A stretch of DNA of 64,000 nucleotides from Lentzea albida (lineage in GTDB: Bacteria; Actinomycetota; Actinomycetes; Mycobacteriales; Pseudonocardiaceae), in NCBI RefSeq assembly GCF_900111005.1, contig NZ_FOFV01000001.1, positions 496,001 to 560,000 on the forward strand. The letters are read 5' to 3'. Made by a program: the position numbers and the translations under genes. Positions 53,254-62,332 of the stretch are shown here, in pieces. The number at the start of each line of letters is the position of its first letter. Position 1 is the first letter of the stretch. The notes beneath the pieces were generated by a model. That model was not told the origin of the DNA. It ran no database searches and was given only the letters and a program-made list of their open reading frames with translations.

Positions 53254-55022
53254 GACGCCACCTCCTCTTCGATCAGGTCGTCGTCCATCGAGGACAGAAG
53301 ACGCTTGTACTCCTCGTTGGTGTCCAACAGCTCCCGGTGCGACCCGATCGCCTCGATCCTGCCGTCGACCAGCAGCGCCACCCTGTCCGCGAGCTGCACG
53401 GTCGACGACCGGTGCGCCACGACCAGCGCCGTGGTGTCGCGCAGCACGCGCCTCAGCGCGCCCTCCACCTCGGCCTCGGTGTGGACGTCCAACGCGGACA
53501 GCGGGTCGTCCAGCACCAGCACCGCCGGCTTGCCGACGACCGCGCGGGCCAGCGCCAGCCGCTGCCGCTGGCCACCGGACAGCGACAGGCCCTGCTCGCC
53601 GATCCGGGTCGCGAGCCCCCACGGCAGCGCGTCCACGAACTCCTCCGCCTTGGCCACCCGCAACGCCTCGCGCACGGCGGCCTCGGACACGTCCGGCACG
53701 CCCAGGCCCACGTTCTCCGTCACCGACGCCGAGAACAGCACCGGTTCCTCGAACGCCGTGCCCACGACGGTCCGCAGGTCCTCCAGCGAGAAGTCCCGCA
53801 CGTCGACGCCGTCGATCGTGATCCGGCCGCCCGTCACGTCGGCGAGGCGCGGCACCAGCGCCGTCAGGGTCGTCTTGCCCGACCCCGTCGCGCCGACCAG
53901 CGCCAGCGTCTCACCGGGACGCAGGTCGAGGTCGACGCCCGAGAGCACCTCGCGGCCGTCCTCGAACGCGAACCGCACGCCCTCGAAGCGGACGTGCCCG
54001 CGCACCGGCGCAGGCAGCGGCACGGGTGTGGCGGGGCCGGTGACGGTGACGGGGGAGTCGATGACCTCCCAGTACCGTTCGAGCGCCGAGGCGGCCTGGT
54101 TCGTCTCCGCCAGCAACCAGCCGATGGAGTCGATCGGCCAGCGCAGGTACGCGCTCACCGCGACCGCCGCGACCAGCGTGCCGACCGTCATCCAGCCGTT
54201 CACGATGCCGATCGCCCCGACGCCCAGCATGCCCGCGATCGACAGCTCCGGCAGCACGATCAGCACCGACCACAGCGACGCCAGGATCGAGATCTTGTGC
54301 AGTTCCGTGGTCCGCAGCTCGCGCGCCTGCGCCAGGAACCGCTTCGACAGCTCCGGCCCGCGCCCGAACGCCTTCAGCACCCGGATGCCGAGCACCGACT
54401 CCTCGACCGTCGTCGTCAGGTCGCCCGCCTGGTCCTGCGCCTTGCGCGCGACGACCTTGAACTTCGCCTCGAAGAAGTACGAGATGACGATCAGCGGCAG
54501 CGCCCCGCACAGCGACACGATCAGCAGCCACGGCGACAGGGCCGCGATGATGCCCAGCCCGATCAGCACGACCAGGCTGTTGACGATCAGGAAGACGATC
54601 GCGAACGCCACGAACCGCCGCACGGTCGTGAGGTCGTTCGTCGCGCGTGAGAGCAGCTGGCCGGACTGCCACCTGTCGTGGAACGCCACCGGCAGCCGCT
54701 GAAGGTGCTGGTACAGGTCGAACCGCATGCGCGCCTCGACCTCGGCCGCCGGCCGGGCCACGACCTTGCGCCGGATGTAGAACAGCACCGCCTCGCCGAG
54801 CCCGAGCAGCAGCACGCCCAGGATCAGCCACGGCAGCGGGCCGGTCTCCTTGTTCTGAATCGGACCGTCGACGATGCGCTGCGTGAGCAGCGGGATGCCG
54901 AGACCGCACAGCATCGCGAGCATCGTCGCCGACAGCACGACAGTCATCCGTGCGCGGTGCGGCCGCACGTACGGCCACAACCTCCGCAAGGTCTGAATTG
55001 TCGAGTTACGTTGATCGCTCAC
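53250..55022 (-). CDS. ABC exporter half, degenerate Walker B
   Basis: 590 residues: six membrane helices (about 25-320) and an NBD with Walker A LVGATGSGKTTLTA, signature LSGGQRQRL and Walker B VLVLDDPLSALD, where Asp replaces the catalytic Glu. Pairs with the next gene to form an asymmetric heterodimer like TmrAB/BmrCD: one canonical ATP site and one degenerate. GTG 55022 (VSDQRNSTIQTLRRLWPYVR) is chosen; the frame extends to 55079 without family similarity. Confidence 0.93.
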   Translation of the reverse strand: MSDQRNSTIQTLRRLWPYVRPHRARMTVVLSATMLAMLCGLGIPLLTQRIVDGPIQNKETGPLPWLILGVLLLGLGEAVLFYIRRKVVARPAAEVEARMRFDLYQHLQRLPVAFHDRWQSGQLLSRATNDLTTVRRFVAFAIVFLIVNSLVVLIGLGIIAALSPWLLIVSLCGALPLIVISYFFEAKFKVVARKAQDQAGDLTTTVEESVLGIRVLKAFGRGPELSKRFLAQARELRTTELHKISILASLWSVLIVLPELSIAGMLGVGAIGIVNGWMTVGTLVAAVAVSAYLRWPIDSIGWLLAETNQAASALERYWEVIDSPVTVTGPATPVPLPAPVRGHVRFEGVRFAFEDGREVLSGVDLDLRPGETLALVGATGSGKTTLTALVPRLADVTGGRITIDGVDVRDFSLEDLRTVVGTAFEEPVLFSASVTENVGLGVPDVSEAAVREALRVAKAEEFVDALPWGLATRIGEQGLSLSGGQRQRLALARAVVGKPAVLVLDDPLSALDVHTEAEVEGALRRVLRDTTALVVAHRSSTVQLADRVALLVDGRIEAIGSHRELLDTNEEYKRLLSSMDDDLIEEEVAS

Positions 55023-55137
55023 GCGACGAGCCCCCTCCAGGTCCTCTCCAAAGTACGAAGGAGGACCGACAGTCAGCATCCGGTTTTTCTCCCCACCGGA
55101 GCCTCCCGGCTCGACTTAGGTCGAGGTCAAGGGCACG

Positions 55138-55371
55138 ATGACCACCATGACGCGGTTTCTGCGAACTGAGCAGACGATGGCGTTTCCACACGGACGGCTC
55201 ATCGCTTCACACGACGGGGTGAACTACGTGCTCGCCCCCGACGGCTGGGACCACCTGGCGGGACCACGCCCCCGGCACGCGGTGCTCGTCTCCCGCGAGG
55301 ACGCCGAGGACTGGTGCGAACGCGAGGGCTGGGACCTGAACCTGCTCGACGAGGTGCCTACGCCCTCTTGA
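55138..55371 (+). CDS. small hypothetical protein
   Basis: 77 residues from ATG 55138, divergent from the ABC exporter. Core: FPHGRLIASHDGVNYVLAPD, then PRHAVLVSREDAEDWCEREG and an acidic C-terminus. ATG 55147 and 55177 are alternatives. Its 3' end overlaps the convergent membrane-protein gene by 14 bases. No known domain. The composition is protein-like, but the evidence is only moderate. Confidence 0.6.
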   Translation: MTTMTRFLRTEQTMAFPHGRLIASHDGVNYVLAPDGWDHLAGPRPRHAVLVSREDAEDWCEREGWDLNLLDEVPTPS

Positions 55372-55780
55372 AGGTGAACAGGCCGACGAGGCCGTAGGCG
55401 ACGGCCGCGAGCAACGCCTCGGCGTGGTGCCGGTTGGTGAACCACGCCATCGCCGGTTCGTGCAGCTTGAAGTAGAGCCCGACGCCCAGCACGACCGGTC
55501 CGAGCAGGATGATCGGCCACACCGGCCGCACCCCGAAGACCCACAGGACCGGCCCGGCCAGCACGAGGGACGACACGAGCGCGATCGGCAGTCCGATCAG
55601 CACCAGCAGCAGGAACGTCGACATCGACGTGCTGTCGAGCCACGACTTGAGGAAGCCCGACTCGTAGGCCCACGTCCACCCGAGCACCAGCCCGGCGCCG
55701 ACGGCCATCGACAGCACGACCCGGAACAGCAGCCGGCGTCCCGTCCTACCCGTCTTGCCCGCGGTGCTCTGCTCCGTCAC
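55358..55780 (-). CDS. four-helix membrane protein
   Basis: About 140 residues with a basic cytoplasmic start (GKTGRTGRRLLFR) and four hydrophobic segments (VVLSMAVGAGLVLGWTW; STFLLLVLIGLPIALVSSLV; WVFGVRPVWPIILLGPVVLG; LLAAVAYGLVGLF). No family recognised. GTG 55780 has only a one-base gap to its GGAGG; GTG 55789 is the alternative. The 5' end overlaps the end of the upstream gene, so the two are coupled. Confidence 0.68.
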   Translation of the reverse strand: MTEQSTAGKTGRTGRRLLFRVVLSMAVGAGLVLGWTWAYESGFLKSWLDSTSMSTFLLLVLIGLPIALVSSLVLAGPVLWVFGVRPVWPIILLGPVVLGVGLYFKLHEPAMAWFTNRHHAEALLAAVAYGLVGLFTFKRA

Positions 55781-56162
55781 GCCTCCCACGGTAACCAGCG
55801 GTCACCACCGAGGCCAAGGCGTACCCGCAAGCAGTCCCGGCGGCGACCACGAGGATCCCGCTCCACTCCGGCAACTGGACCTGCACGAACCGCAGGCTGA
55901 ACGAGCTGATGATCACCAGCAGCACCGCTCCGGCGGTGCCCAGGGCGGCGGTCCGCCCGGCCACGGGGAACCGCACCAGCCGCAACAGGCCCCAGCCGAC
56001 GACTCCCCAGACGACTATCAGCGCCGGGAGGAGGACGAAGAGGGCCAGGACCGCGCACCCGATCCCGCTCTCGGGACACGTCAGGTCGGTGGCGGGTTCG
56101 ACCGACGCGAACCACCCGGCCCCGCACAACGCCCCGGCGCCCGCTGCCCACGCCTGCCTCAC
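55746..56162 (-). CDS. membrane protein
   Basis: 138 residues with about four hydrophobic segments (CAVLALFVLLPALIVVWGVV; AALGTAGAVLLVIISSFSL; WSGILVVAAGTACGYALASV) and a loop with two cysteines (DLTCPESGIGC). The GTG overlaps the stop of the gene upstream (GTGA at 56159-56162). It resembles the other two small membrane proteins only in layout. Function unknown. Confidence 0.68.
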   Translation of the reverse strand: MRQAWAAGAGALCGAGWFASVEPATDLTCPESGIGCAVLALFVLLPALIVVWGVVGWGLLRLVRFPVAGRTAALGTAGAVLLVIISSFSLRFVQVQLPEWSGILVVAAGTACGYALASVVTAGYRGRRDGAEHRGQDG

Positions 56163-56572
56163 ACGACCTCCCGCCTCGATCCACTGATCATGCCCGCTGA
56201 CCCGTAGGCGACGCACGGCACCACCACCGCCGCGACCAGGACGAAGAAGTGTCCGTCCTCCTGAACCAGGTCCAGGTAGGTGTACCGGAACCACAGGACC
56301 GCCACGATCAGAACGACCCACAGCACGCTGCCGATCGCGGTCGCGAGCCACCCGCGCTGCTGCCGCACGACCCGGAACCCCGCCCAGATCAGCAAGCCCG
56401 CGACGGCCATCCAGAACGCGAAGACCGGCGGGTACAGCACCGGACCCTGCAGACCGCAGCCGGAGCGTCCGGGCCGGAGGTAGCAGTACCGCGTGAGCCC
56501 GTCGAGCGTCAGCGCGAACCCGGCACCGGCGAGGATCCCGGCGCCCGCCCCCACAACAGTGCGCGACAACAT
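56159..56572 (-). CDS. membrane protein
   Basis: 137 residues, four predicted helices (TVVGAGAGILAGAGFALTLD; PPVFAFWMAVAGLLIWAGF; ATAIGSVLWVVLIVAVLWF; FFVLVAAVVVPCVAYGSAG). A loop with cysteines (RYCYLRPGRSGCGL) faces out. First of a coupled set with the next gene. No family recognised. Confidence 0.7.
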   Translation of the reverse strand: MLSRTVVGAGAGILAGAGFALTLDGLTRYCYLRPGRSGCGLQGPVLYPPVFAFWMAVAGLLIWAGFRVVRQQRGWLATAIGSVLWVVLIVAVLWFRYTYLDLVQEDGHFFVLVAAVVVPCVAYGSAGMISGSRREVV

Positions 56573-56611
56573 GCGCCCAGAACTACTCGATCAAGGCGCT
56601 TCGCGGGCAGA

Positions 56612-56980
56612 TCAGCCCGAAGTCTCCACAGGACCTTCACGACGCGCGCCCGTCAGCACGGCGATCAACGCGTACAGCGCGGCGAACACCGCGAACGACA
56701 CAAAGGTCACGCCCAGCAACAACACCATCGCGACCACCGCCATGAGGGTCGCGGGCACGGCCACCAGCCATGCCCGCGACACCTTCAGCGATCGCAGTGC
56801 GAGCCCGCCCACCACCGACCCCGCCACGGCGAAGACCGGTATCGAGGTCACGAAGGCCCCGAGGCAGCCCCAGTCGTCCTTGGTGCACACAGCTCCCGAG
56901 GCGAGGAGCTCGAACAGTCCCCACCAGGCCAGCCCGAGGAGTGCACCCACTCCGGCAGCCAGCGCGACACGACGTCCCAC
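56612..56980 (-). CDS. membrane protein
   Basis: 122 residues, four helices (VALAAGVGALLGLAWWGLFE; GAFVTSIPVFAVAGSVVGG; WLVAVPATLMAVVAMVLLL; FVSFAVFAALYALIAVL), with a Cys-containing loop (AVCTKDDWGCLG) comparable with the two following genes. It lies 16 bases after sepH on the same strand, so it may be co-transcribed with it. Function unknown. Confidence 0.7.
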   Translation of the reverse strand: MGRRVALAAGVGALLGLAWWGLFELLASGAVCTKDDWGCLGAFVTSIPVFAVAGSVVGGLALRSLKVSRAWLVAVPATLMAVVAMVLLLGVTFVSFAVFAALYALIAVLTGARREGPVETSG

Positions 56981-56996
56981 GGCGTCAGCTTCTCAC

Positions 56997-57941
56997 TCAG
57001 CGGTTCGACCGCACGCCCAGTAAAACGTCTTCCCACGAAGGGACGATGGGGTGGTTCTTCTTCCCCCGCTTCGGAGGAGGGTCCTTGCGGACCGGCTTCT
57101 CCGCGGCGGGCTCCTGCTCCTTCTTCACCGGCGGTGCCGGTGCGGCGGGAACGGGAGCGGGCTCAGGCTCGGGCTGCTTCTCCTGGACGACCGGCTTCTC
57201 GGCCACGACCGGTGCCGCCACGGGGGCGGGAGCCTGCGCCGGGACCGTCGGTGCCGGCGGCTCCTCCATCACGGGGATGGGAGGGAGCACCGGAGTCGCT
57301 TCCAGGGCCTGCCGCGCGAGCTGCGTCACCGGACGCACCGTGCGCAGCGTGCGGTTCGGGTTCGGGTCCATCAGGTCGACGGCCGCGTCGTCGAGCGCCG
57401 TGACCGTGCCGCCCTGGGCACCCGGGTGGAACGCCCAGTGCGCGCGGTTGTCCGAACGCCCGGTCGTCCAGTGCAGCTGCACGATCCAGCGGCCGTCGTC
57501 GCCCTTCCACGAGTCCCACTTCGTGTCGGACAGGTCGTGGCCGCGCAGGCCGAACGAGTGCGCGACGACCTCGCCGAGCGTCTGCACATCCGGGCCGTCC
57601 TCGCGGACCGGGTGCGCGCGCTGGGCCATGTCGGCCGTGCGCGAGCGCTCCAGCAGGACGGGGTAGGCGAAGCGCTCGATGCGGTGCGCCGGCATGCCCG
57701 CGGCGGCCGCGACCTGCTCGATCGACTCGCCGGCGCGGATGCGGGACTGGATCTCGCGCGGCCGCATCTGGGCCTCGCCGGACTCGATCTGCATCTGGCC
57801 GAGGCGCGCGAGGTCACCGCGCAGGGCCGCCCGAAGACGCTCGTCCGCGGGGAGCGTGAAGCGCTCGCCGCGGTTTTCGGGGTCCTCGAGGATGACGGAC
57901 TTGCCGTCCTCGTCGAGCCCGATGACTCGCAGCGCTCGCAT
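56997..57941 (-). CDS. sepH: cell-division regulator SepH (DUF3071)
   Basis: 314 residues. N-terminal DUF3071 domain: RALRVIGLDEDGKSVILED, MRPREIQSRIRAGESIEQVA with a helix-turn-helix-like segment (AAGMPAHRIERFAYPVLLER), WDSWKGDDGRWIVQLHW and HWAFHPGAQGGTVTALDD. A long Pro/Ala/Glu/Lys linker ends in the conserved tail PSWEDVLLGVR. SepH binds FtsZ and helps its assembly in actinobacteria. Same position as Rv0883c, next to serC in M. tuberculosis, from which it is separated here by 5.5 kb. Confidence 0.92.
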   Translation of the reverse strand: MRALRVIGLDEDGKSVILEDPENRGERFTLPADERLRAALRGDLARLGQMQIESGEAQMRPREIQSRIRAGESIEQVAAAAGMPAHRIERFAYPVLLERSRTADMAQRAHPVREDGPDVQTLGEVVAHSFGLRGHDLSDTKWDSWKGDDGRWIVQLHWTTGRSDNRAHWAFHPGAQGGTVTALDDAAVDLMDPNPNRTLRTVRPVTQLARQALEATPVLPPIPVMEEPPAPTVPAQAPAPVAAPVVAEKPVVQEKQPEPEPAPVPAAPAPPVKKEQEPAAEKPVRKDPPPKRGKKNHPIVPSWEDVLLGVRSNR

Positions 57942-58042
57942 CGTGGCCTCCCTGAATTCGCACCTCGCCAGCAGACAACGTTAGGACAACGAGCCCTCCA
58001 TGAGTGGGAGACTCGCCGATATCTCTACGTGATCTTGCCAGT

Positions 58043-59185
58043 TCACGAGGGTTGCCGCACGCCCGTTTCCGGAAGGTTCACGTGGACCACCAGTCCTCCT
58101 CCCCCGTTCGGACGAGCCTTCACCGAACCGTGGTGAGCCCTCGCCACGGACTGCACGATCGACAGCCCGAGACCCGATCCGGCGGTCCCGGTCCGGTCGC
58201 GCAGACGTCGGAAGGGTTCGAACAACCCGGGTACTGCCTGGGCAGGCACGGTGGGACCGGTGTTGGAGACGATCAGTTCTCGATCAAGCTCGACGGTGAC
58301 GGAGCCGCCCGGCTCGTTGTAGAGGACCGCGTTGCGCAACAGGTTGCCGACGAGGTGGGCTAGTAAGACCGGGTCACCGTCCACCAGATACCTGCGCGAC
58401 CGAACTCCAAACGTGACCTTTTTCTCCGCGGCGAGTGCCGCGCACGTCTCGATTTCGTCGTCGATCACCTCGTCCAGCCACACGAGCTCACGCGTGGCGA
58501 GCCCGCGGTCACTGCGAGCGAGCAGCAGCAGCCCGTCGATGAGCTTCTCGCTCCGTTCGTTCGTGTCGAGCAGGTGCGCCCCGAGGCGGCGGATGTCGTC
58601 GGACGCGTCCGGAGCGCCCAGCGCGACCTCGATCAGCGTCCGCTGCACCGCCAGCGGCGTGCGCAGCTCGTGCGAGGCGTTCGCGACGAACCGCTTCTGG
58701 CTGTCGAACGACGACGCGAGCCGGTCGAGCATGCCGTCGAAGGTGTCCGCCAGCTCCTTGAGCTCGTCCGGCGGCCCGTCCAGCTCGATCCGCCGGTCCA
58801 GTTGCTCCGCCTCCAGCCGGTGCGCGGTGGAGGTGATCGAGTGCAGCGGCGCCAGCACCCGTCCGGCCACGACCCAGCCGAGCCAGACGGCGATCACCGC
58901 GGCGACCAGCAACGCGATGACGGACTGCCACAGGACGGTGTTCATCGTGTCCGCGGCGAAGTCCGCGCCGCTGACCACCAGGGTGTCCGCGGGCAGGACA
59001 CCCGCCTCGACCGCCGCGATGCCGGGGTACGTCGCGGCCGCCTCGGTGGGCAGCGCGCGGGACACCGCCATCCCCTCCAGCGGCATCCACTCGGCGAGCA
59101 ACCAGTAGTTGAGGCCGATCAGCGCGATGCCCGCGATCAGGAAGACCCCGGCGTACCAGGCCGTCAGCCTGGTCCTGAGCTTCAC
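58043..59185 (-). CDS. sensor histidine kinase of an OmpR-type system
   Basis: 380 residues. Two membrane helices (about 10-27 and 80-104) around a short extracytoplasmic loop of about 50, HAMP (LAPLHSITSTAHRLEAEQLD), His-box FVANASHELRTPLAVQRTLIE (His at about 162), N-box LLRNAVLYNEP and G-box GSGLGLSIVQSVARAH. The GTG overlaps the stop of the regulator gene (GTGA at 59182-59185). Small-loop kinases of this type often sense envelope stress. Likely controls the divergent export operon. Confidence 0.94.
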   Translation of the reverse strand: MKLRTRLTAWYAGVFLIAGIALIGLNYWLLAEWMPLEGMAVSRALPTEAAATYPGIAAVEAGVLPADTLVVSGADFAADTMNTVLWQSVIALLVAAVIAVWLGWVVAGRVLAPLHSITSTAHRLEAEQLDRRIELDGPPDELKELADTFDGMLDRLASSFDSQKRFVANASHELRTPLAVQRTLIEVALGAPDASDDIRRLGAHLLDTNERSEKLIDGLLLLARSDRGLATRELVWLDEVIDDEIETCAALAAEKKVTFGVRSRRYLVDGDPVLLAHLVGNLLRNAVLYNEPGGSVTVELDRELIVSNTGPTVPAQAVPGLFEPFRRLRDRTGTAGSGLGLSIVQSVARAHHGSVKARPNGGGGLVVHVNLPETGVRQPS

Positions 59186-59841
59186 GAGCCGAACCGGTAG
59201 CCGGCGCCGGGCACGGTCTCGATGACCTGCGGCGCGCCCAGCTTCCGGCGCAGCGTCATCACCGCCACCCGCACGGCGTTGGTGAACGGGTCCGCGTGCT
59301 CGTCCCAGGCCTTCTCCAGCAGCTCCTCGGCACTCACGACGTTGCCCTCCGCCCGCATCAGCACCTCCAGCACCGCGAACTCCTTCGGGGAGAGGGGCAG
59401 GAACCTCCCCTCCCGCATCGCCTGGTGCCGCGGCAGGTCGAGCGTCACGCCCGCCCGCCGGAGCACCGGCGGCAGCGCGGGACGAGCACGGCGGCCCAGC
59501 GCCTGCACGCGGGCCACGAGCTCGGCGAACGCGAACGGCTTGGTCAGGTAGTCGTCGGCGCCGAGCCCGAGCCCGGCCACCCGGTCGTCCACCTCGGCCG
59601 CCGCCGTCAGCATCAGCACCCGCGCCTCGCCGCCGGTCGCGTGCACCGCCTTGCACACCTCGTCCCCGTGCACGAGGGGCAGGTCGCGGTCGAGCACCAC
59701 GACGTCGTACGCGTGCACCCCCACGCGCTCCAACGCCGCCTCGCCGTCGTAGCAGACGTCGACCGCCATCGAGAACCTGCGCAGCCCCTCGGCGATCGTG
59801 TCCGCGAGCAGCTGTTCGTCCTCGACCACCAGCACACGCAT
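59182..59841 (-). CDS. OmpR-family response regulator
   Basis: 219 residues. Receiver: VEDEQ, phospho-acceptor D51 (VVLDRDLPLVHGD) and K101 (YLTKPFAF). Winged-helix output ends IETVPGAGYRFGS. ATG 59841 begins MRVLVVEDE; ATG 59850 is possible. Divergent from the lipoprotein/adaptor/ABC operon, with 11-base-spaced direct repeats between, typical of OmpR-type binding sites. Confidence 0.94.
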   Translation of the reverse strand: MRVLVVEDEQLLADTIAEGLRRFSMAVDVCYDGEAALERVGVHAYDVVVLDRDLPLVHGDEVCKAVHATGGEARVLMLTAAAEVDDRVAGLGLGADDYLTKPFAFAELVARVQALGRRARPALPPVLRRAGVTLDLPRHQAMREGRFLPLSPKEFAVLEVLMRAEGNVVSAEELLEKAWDEHADPFTNAVRVAVMTLRRKLGAPQVIETVPGAGYRFGS

Positions 59842-59866
59842 GGCGCCCATTTTCCGGGGAACGGGC

Positions 59867-59894
59867 ATAAGCGCCGGATAAGCCCTTTCGCTTA
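59867..59894. promoter_or_regulatory. direct repeats, candidate response-regulator site
   Basis: ATAAGC at 59867-59872 and 59878-59883 (11-base period), followed by the reverse element CGCTTA (59889-59894), in the 89-base gap between the regulator and the divergent lipoprotein gene. Confidence 0.55.
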
Positions 59895-59930
59895 ACGCCG
59901 CCGAATGACGGCCTCCGTAGACCTGTCGCC

Positions 59931-60422
59931 ATGAAAACCACCATCGCAGTGCTGCTGGGCCTGCTGCTGGCGCTCACCGCCTGCGGGTCGAAGGACCAGC
60001 CGGCCGACGCCGAGAAGGACGAGAAGGGCGACTCGATCCAGTTCGCCAAGTGCATGCGGGAGAACGGCATCGACATGCCGGATCCGAGCGAGGACGGCGG
60101 GGGTGTCGGCATCACGATCGGCGGCGAGGGCGGGCTCGACCCGGAGAAGATGAAGACCGCGCACGAGGCGTGCAAGAAGTTCCTGCCCAACGGTGGTGAG
60201 TTCAAGCCGCCGTCGCCCGAGGACCAGGACAAGATGCGCCAGCAGGCGAAGTGCATGCGGGACAAGGGCTACAACTGGCCGGACCCGCAGTTCGAGGGTG
60301 GTGTCGGCCAGCCGCTGGAGCCGATCGAGCTGCCCGACATGGAGGACGAGAAGGTCAAGCAGGACATGAAGGACTGCGGCCTCGAGAACGGCGGCATGGT
60401 CGCGGCGAGGCCCGTCGGATGA
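59931..60422 (+). CDS. lipoprotein with repeated KCMR motif
   Basis: 163 residues. Signal peptide and lipobox (LLALTAC, Cys at 18). The mature part holds two similar segments: FAKCMRENGIDMPDPSEDG and QAKCMRDKGYNWPDPQFEGG, with further cysteines (HEACKKFL, KDCGLENG). Such proteins often accompany ABC export operons in actinobacteria. First gene of the operon; its stop overlaps the adaptor's ATG (ATGA). Confidence 0.88.
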   Translation: MKTTIAVLLGLLLALTACGSKDQPADAEKDEKGDSIQFAKCMRENGIDMPDPSEDGGGVGITIGGEGGLDPEKMKTAHEACKKFLPNGGEFKPPSPEDQDKMRQQAKCMRDKGYNWPDPQFEGGVGQPLEPIELPDMEDEKVKQDMKDCGLENGGMVAARPVG

Positions 60423-61471
60423 AGCGCCGCGTGAACAGGAAGATCGTCATCGCCGCCCTCGTCGCCGCCGTGGTGCTCGGCACCGGCGGGGTCGTGGTGC
60501 TCACGAGGATCGCGTCCAACCAGGCCAACGCCGCCCCGTTGCAGAACGACCCGGCGAAGACCGCGGCCGTGAAGAGGACGAACCTCGCCGACCAGCAGTC
60601 GGTGACCGGCCAGCTCGGCTTCGGCGCGGAACGGGCACTGGCCAGCCGGAAAAGCGGCACGGTCACCGGCCTGCCGAAGCAGGGCGACGTCATCGAGCAG
60701 GGCAAGCCGGTGTTCCACGCGGACGCCAAGCCGGTGCCGCTGTTCTACGGCCAGATGCCGCTCTACCGCGACCTCGAGCAGGGCATGTCGAACGGACCCG
60801 ACGTCAAGGTGGTGGAGGAGAACCTCGCCGCACTGGGGTTCAAGGACTTCGGCACCCCCGACGAGAAGTTCACCTACTACACGGCCACCGCGCTGAAGAA
60901 GTGGCAGAAGGCCAACGGCCTGGAGCAGACCGGAAAGCTCGGCTCCGGCGACGTGGTCGTGCAGCCGGGAGCGGTCCGCGTCTCGTCGGTGACGGGCCAG
61001 CTCGGCGCCCCCGCGGGCGGTGACCTGCTGAAGGTCACCGGCACCGAGCGCGCCGTGACCGTCGAGCTCGACTCGGCCAAGCAGCGCCTCGCCAAGCAGG
61101 GCGAGAAGGTCGAGCTGTCGATCTCCGGCGGCAAGCCCACCACCGGCACGATCACCGGCATCACCCGCACCGCGGGCGACCCGAACCAGGGTTCCAAGCC
61201 GAAGATCGTGCTGACGATCTCCGTCGACGACCCCAAGGCGGCGGAAGGCCTGGACACGGCCAACGTGACGGCGTTGTTCACGGTGTCGAAGAAGCAGGGC
61301 GTGCTCGCGGTCCCCATCGGCGCGCTGCTCGCGTTGAACGAGGGCGGCTACGGCGTGGTCACCGAGGACGGCAGGACCATCCCGGTCACCGTCGGCATCT
61401 TCGCCAAGGGGCAGGTCGAGGTGCAGGGCGAAGGCCTGGCCGAGGGCATGAAGGTGGTGACCACGGAGTGA
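60419..61471 (+). CDS. efflux adaptor with peptidoglycan-binding domain
   Basis: 350 residues. N-terminal membrane anchor ([20 protein letters not shown], about 9-28). A biotinyl-lipoyl-like half is interrupted by a peptidoglycan-binding-1 domain ([30 protein letters not shown]). Beta-barrel/membrane-proximal parts of HlyD/MacA type follow ([39 protein letters not shown]). Probably links the ABC permease to the cell wall. Coupled on both sides. Confidence 0.88.
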   Translation: MKRRVNRKIVIAALVAAVVLGTGGVVVLTRIASNQANAAPLQNDPAKTAAVKRTNLADQQSVTGQLGFGAERALASRKSGTVTGLPKQGDVIEQGKPVFHADAKPVPLFYGQMPLYRDLEQGMSNGPDVKVVEENLAALGFKDFGTPDEKFTYYTATALKKWQKANGLEQTGKLGSGDVVVQPGAVRVSSVTGQLGAPAGGDLLKVTGTERAVTVELDSAKQRLAKQGEKVELSISGGKPTTGTITGITRTAGDPNQGSKPKIVLTISVDDPKAAEGLDTANVTALFTVSKKQGVLAVPIGALLALNEGGYGVVTEDGRTIPVTVGIFAKGQVEVQGEGLAEGMKVVTTE

Positions 61472-62118
61472 TCACCGTCGACCACGCGAGCAGGACCTAC
61501 CCCGGTGGCGTGCAGGCGTTGCGCGACGTCTCCCTGACCGTCGGGGGCGGGGAGCTGCTCGCGATCGTGGGCCCGTCCGGCTCGGGGAAGTCGACGCTGC
61601 TGCACCTGATGGGCACGCTCGACAAGCCGACCGCCGGCAAGGTCGAGATCGACGGCCACGACATCTCGACCATGTCCGACAACGCTTTGTCGGCGCTGCG
61701 GGCCCGCACGATCGGGTTCGTGTTCCAGCAGTTCTTCCTCACCGAGGGGCTGTCCGCGATCGAGAACGTGGCCGCAGGCCTCGTCTACGCCGGTGTGCCG
61801 CGCTCGAAGCGACGGGCTCTCGCGATGTCCGCCCTGGACAGGGTCGGCCTGATCCACCGGGCGCTGCACAAGCCGCACGAGCTGTCCGGCGGCGAACGCC
61901 AGCGCGTCGCGATCGCCCGCGCCGTCGTGAACACGCCGGGCATCCTGCTAGCCGACGAGCCGACCGGGAACCTGGACACGAAGAACGGCGCCGGCGTGCT
62001 GGAGTTGTTGGAAAGCCTCAACTCCGACGGCACGACGATCGTGATGATCACGCACGACCGGGACATCGCGGCCTGGGCGCCGCGCCGCGTCGAGGTCCGC
62101 GACGGGGTGATCGTATGA
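61468..62118 (+). CDS. MacB/LolD-type ABC transporter ATPase
   Basis: 216 residues. Walker [18 protein letters not shown]-loop FVFQQFFL, signature [13 protein letters not shown], Walker [13 protein letters not shown] and H-loop VMITHDRD. Energises the FtsX/MacB-type permease two genes downstream. GTG 61468 overlaps the adaptor stop. Confidence 0.95.
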   Translation: MITVDHASRTYPGGVQALRDVSLTVGGGELLAIVGPSGSGKSTLLHLMGTLDKPTAGKVEIDGHDISTMSDNALSALRARTIGFVFQQFFLTEGLSAIENVAAGLVYAGVPRSKRRALAMSALDRVGLIHRALHKPHELSGGERQRVAIARAVVNTPGILLADEPTGNLDTKNGAGVLELLESLNSDGTTIVMITHDRDIAAWAPRRVEVRDGVIV

Positions 62119-62332
62119 CTCCCACGCTCCGGGCCTTGCCGTCTGACATCAGCTCCGCGGGCCTCGACGGCGAGCAGGGCCGCCGATCGCACCAACGCCG
62201 TGCTGGTGCGATGCGGGAAGTCGTGCCGCGCGTCTCGCACCCTGCGGTGAGCACGGGTGCCCTTCGCCTTGTGCCGGTTGTCGCTGCCACGGCGGCGACT
62301 TCCCGGACGCGGGTTCTCGTCGGGAGGGCGTT
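62119..62332. other. 214-base spacer between ATPase and permease genes, with hairpins
   Basis: Two inverted repeats: ATCGCACCA (62186-62194)/TGGTGCGAT (62204-62212) and GGGAAGTCG (62215-62223)/CGACTTCCC (62296-62304). A 73-codon frame (62115-62336) opens at an ATGA overlap and closes over the permease start, but its Arg/Val/Ser composition is not convincing and the permease has its own GGGAGGG site. Confidence 0.5.
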
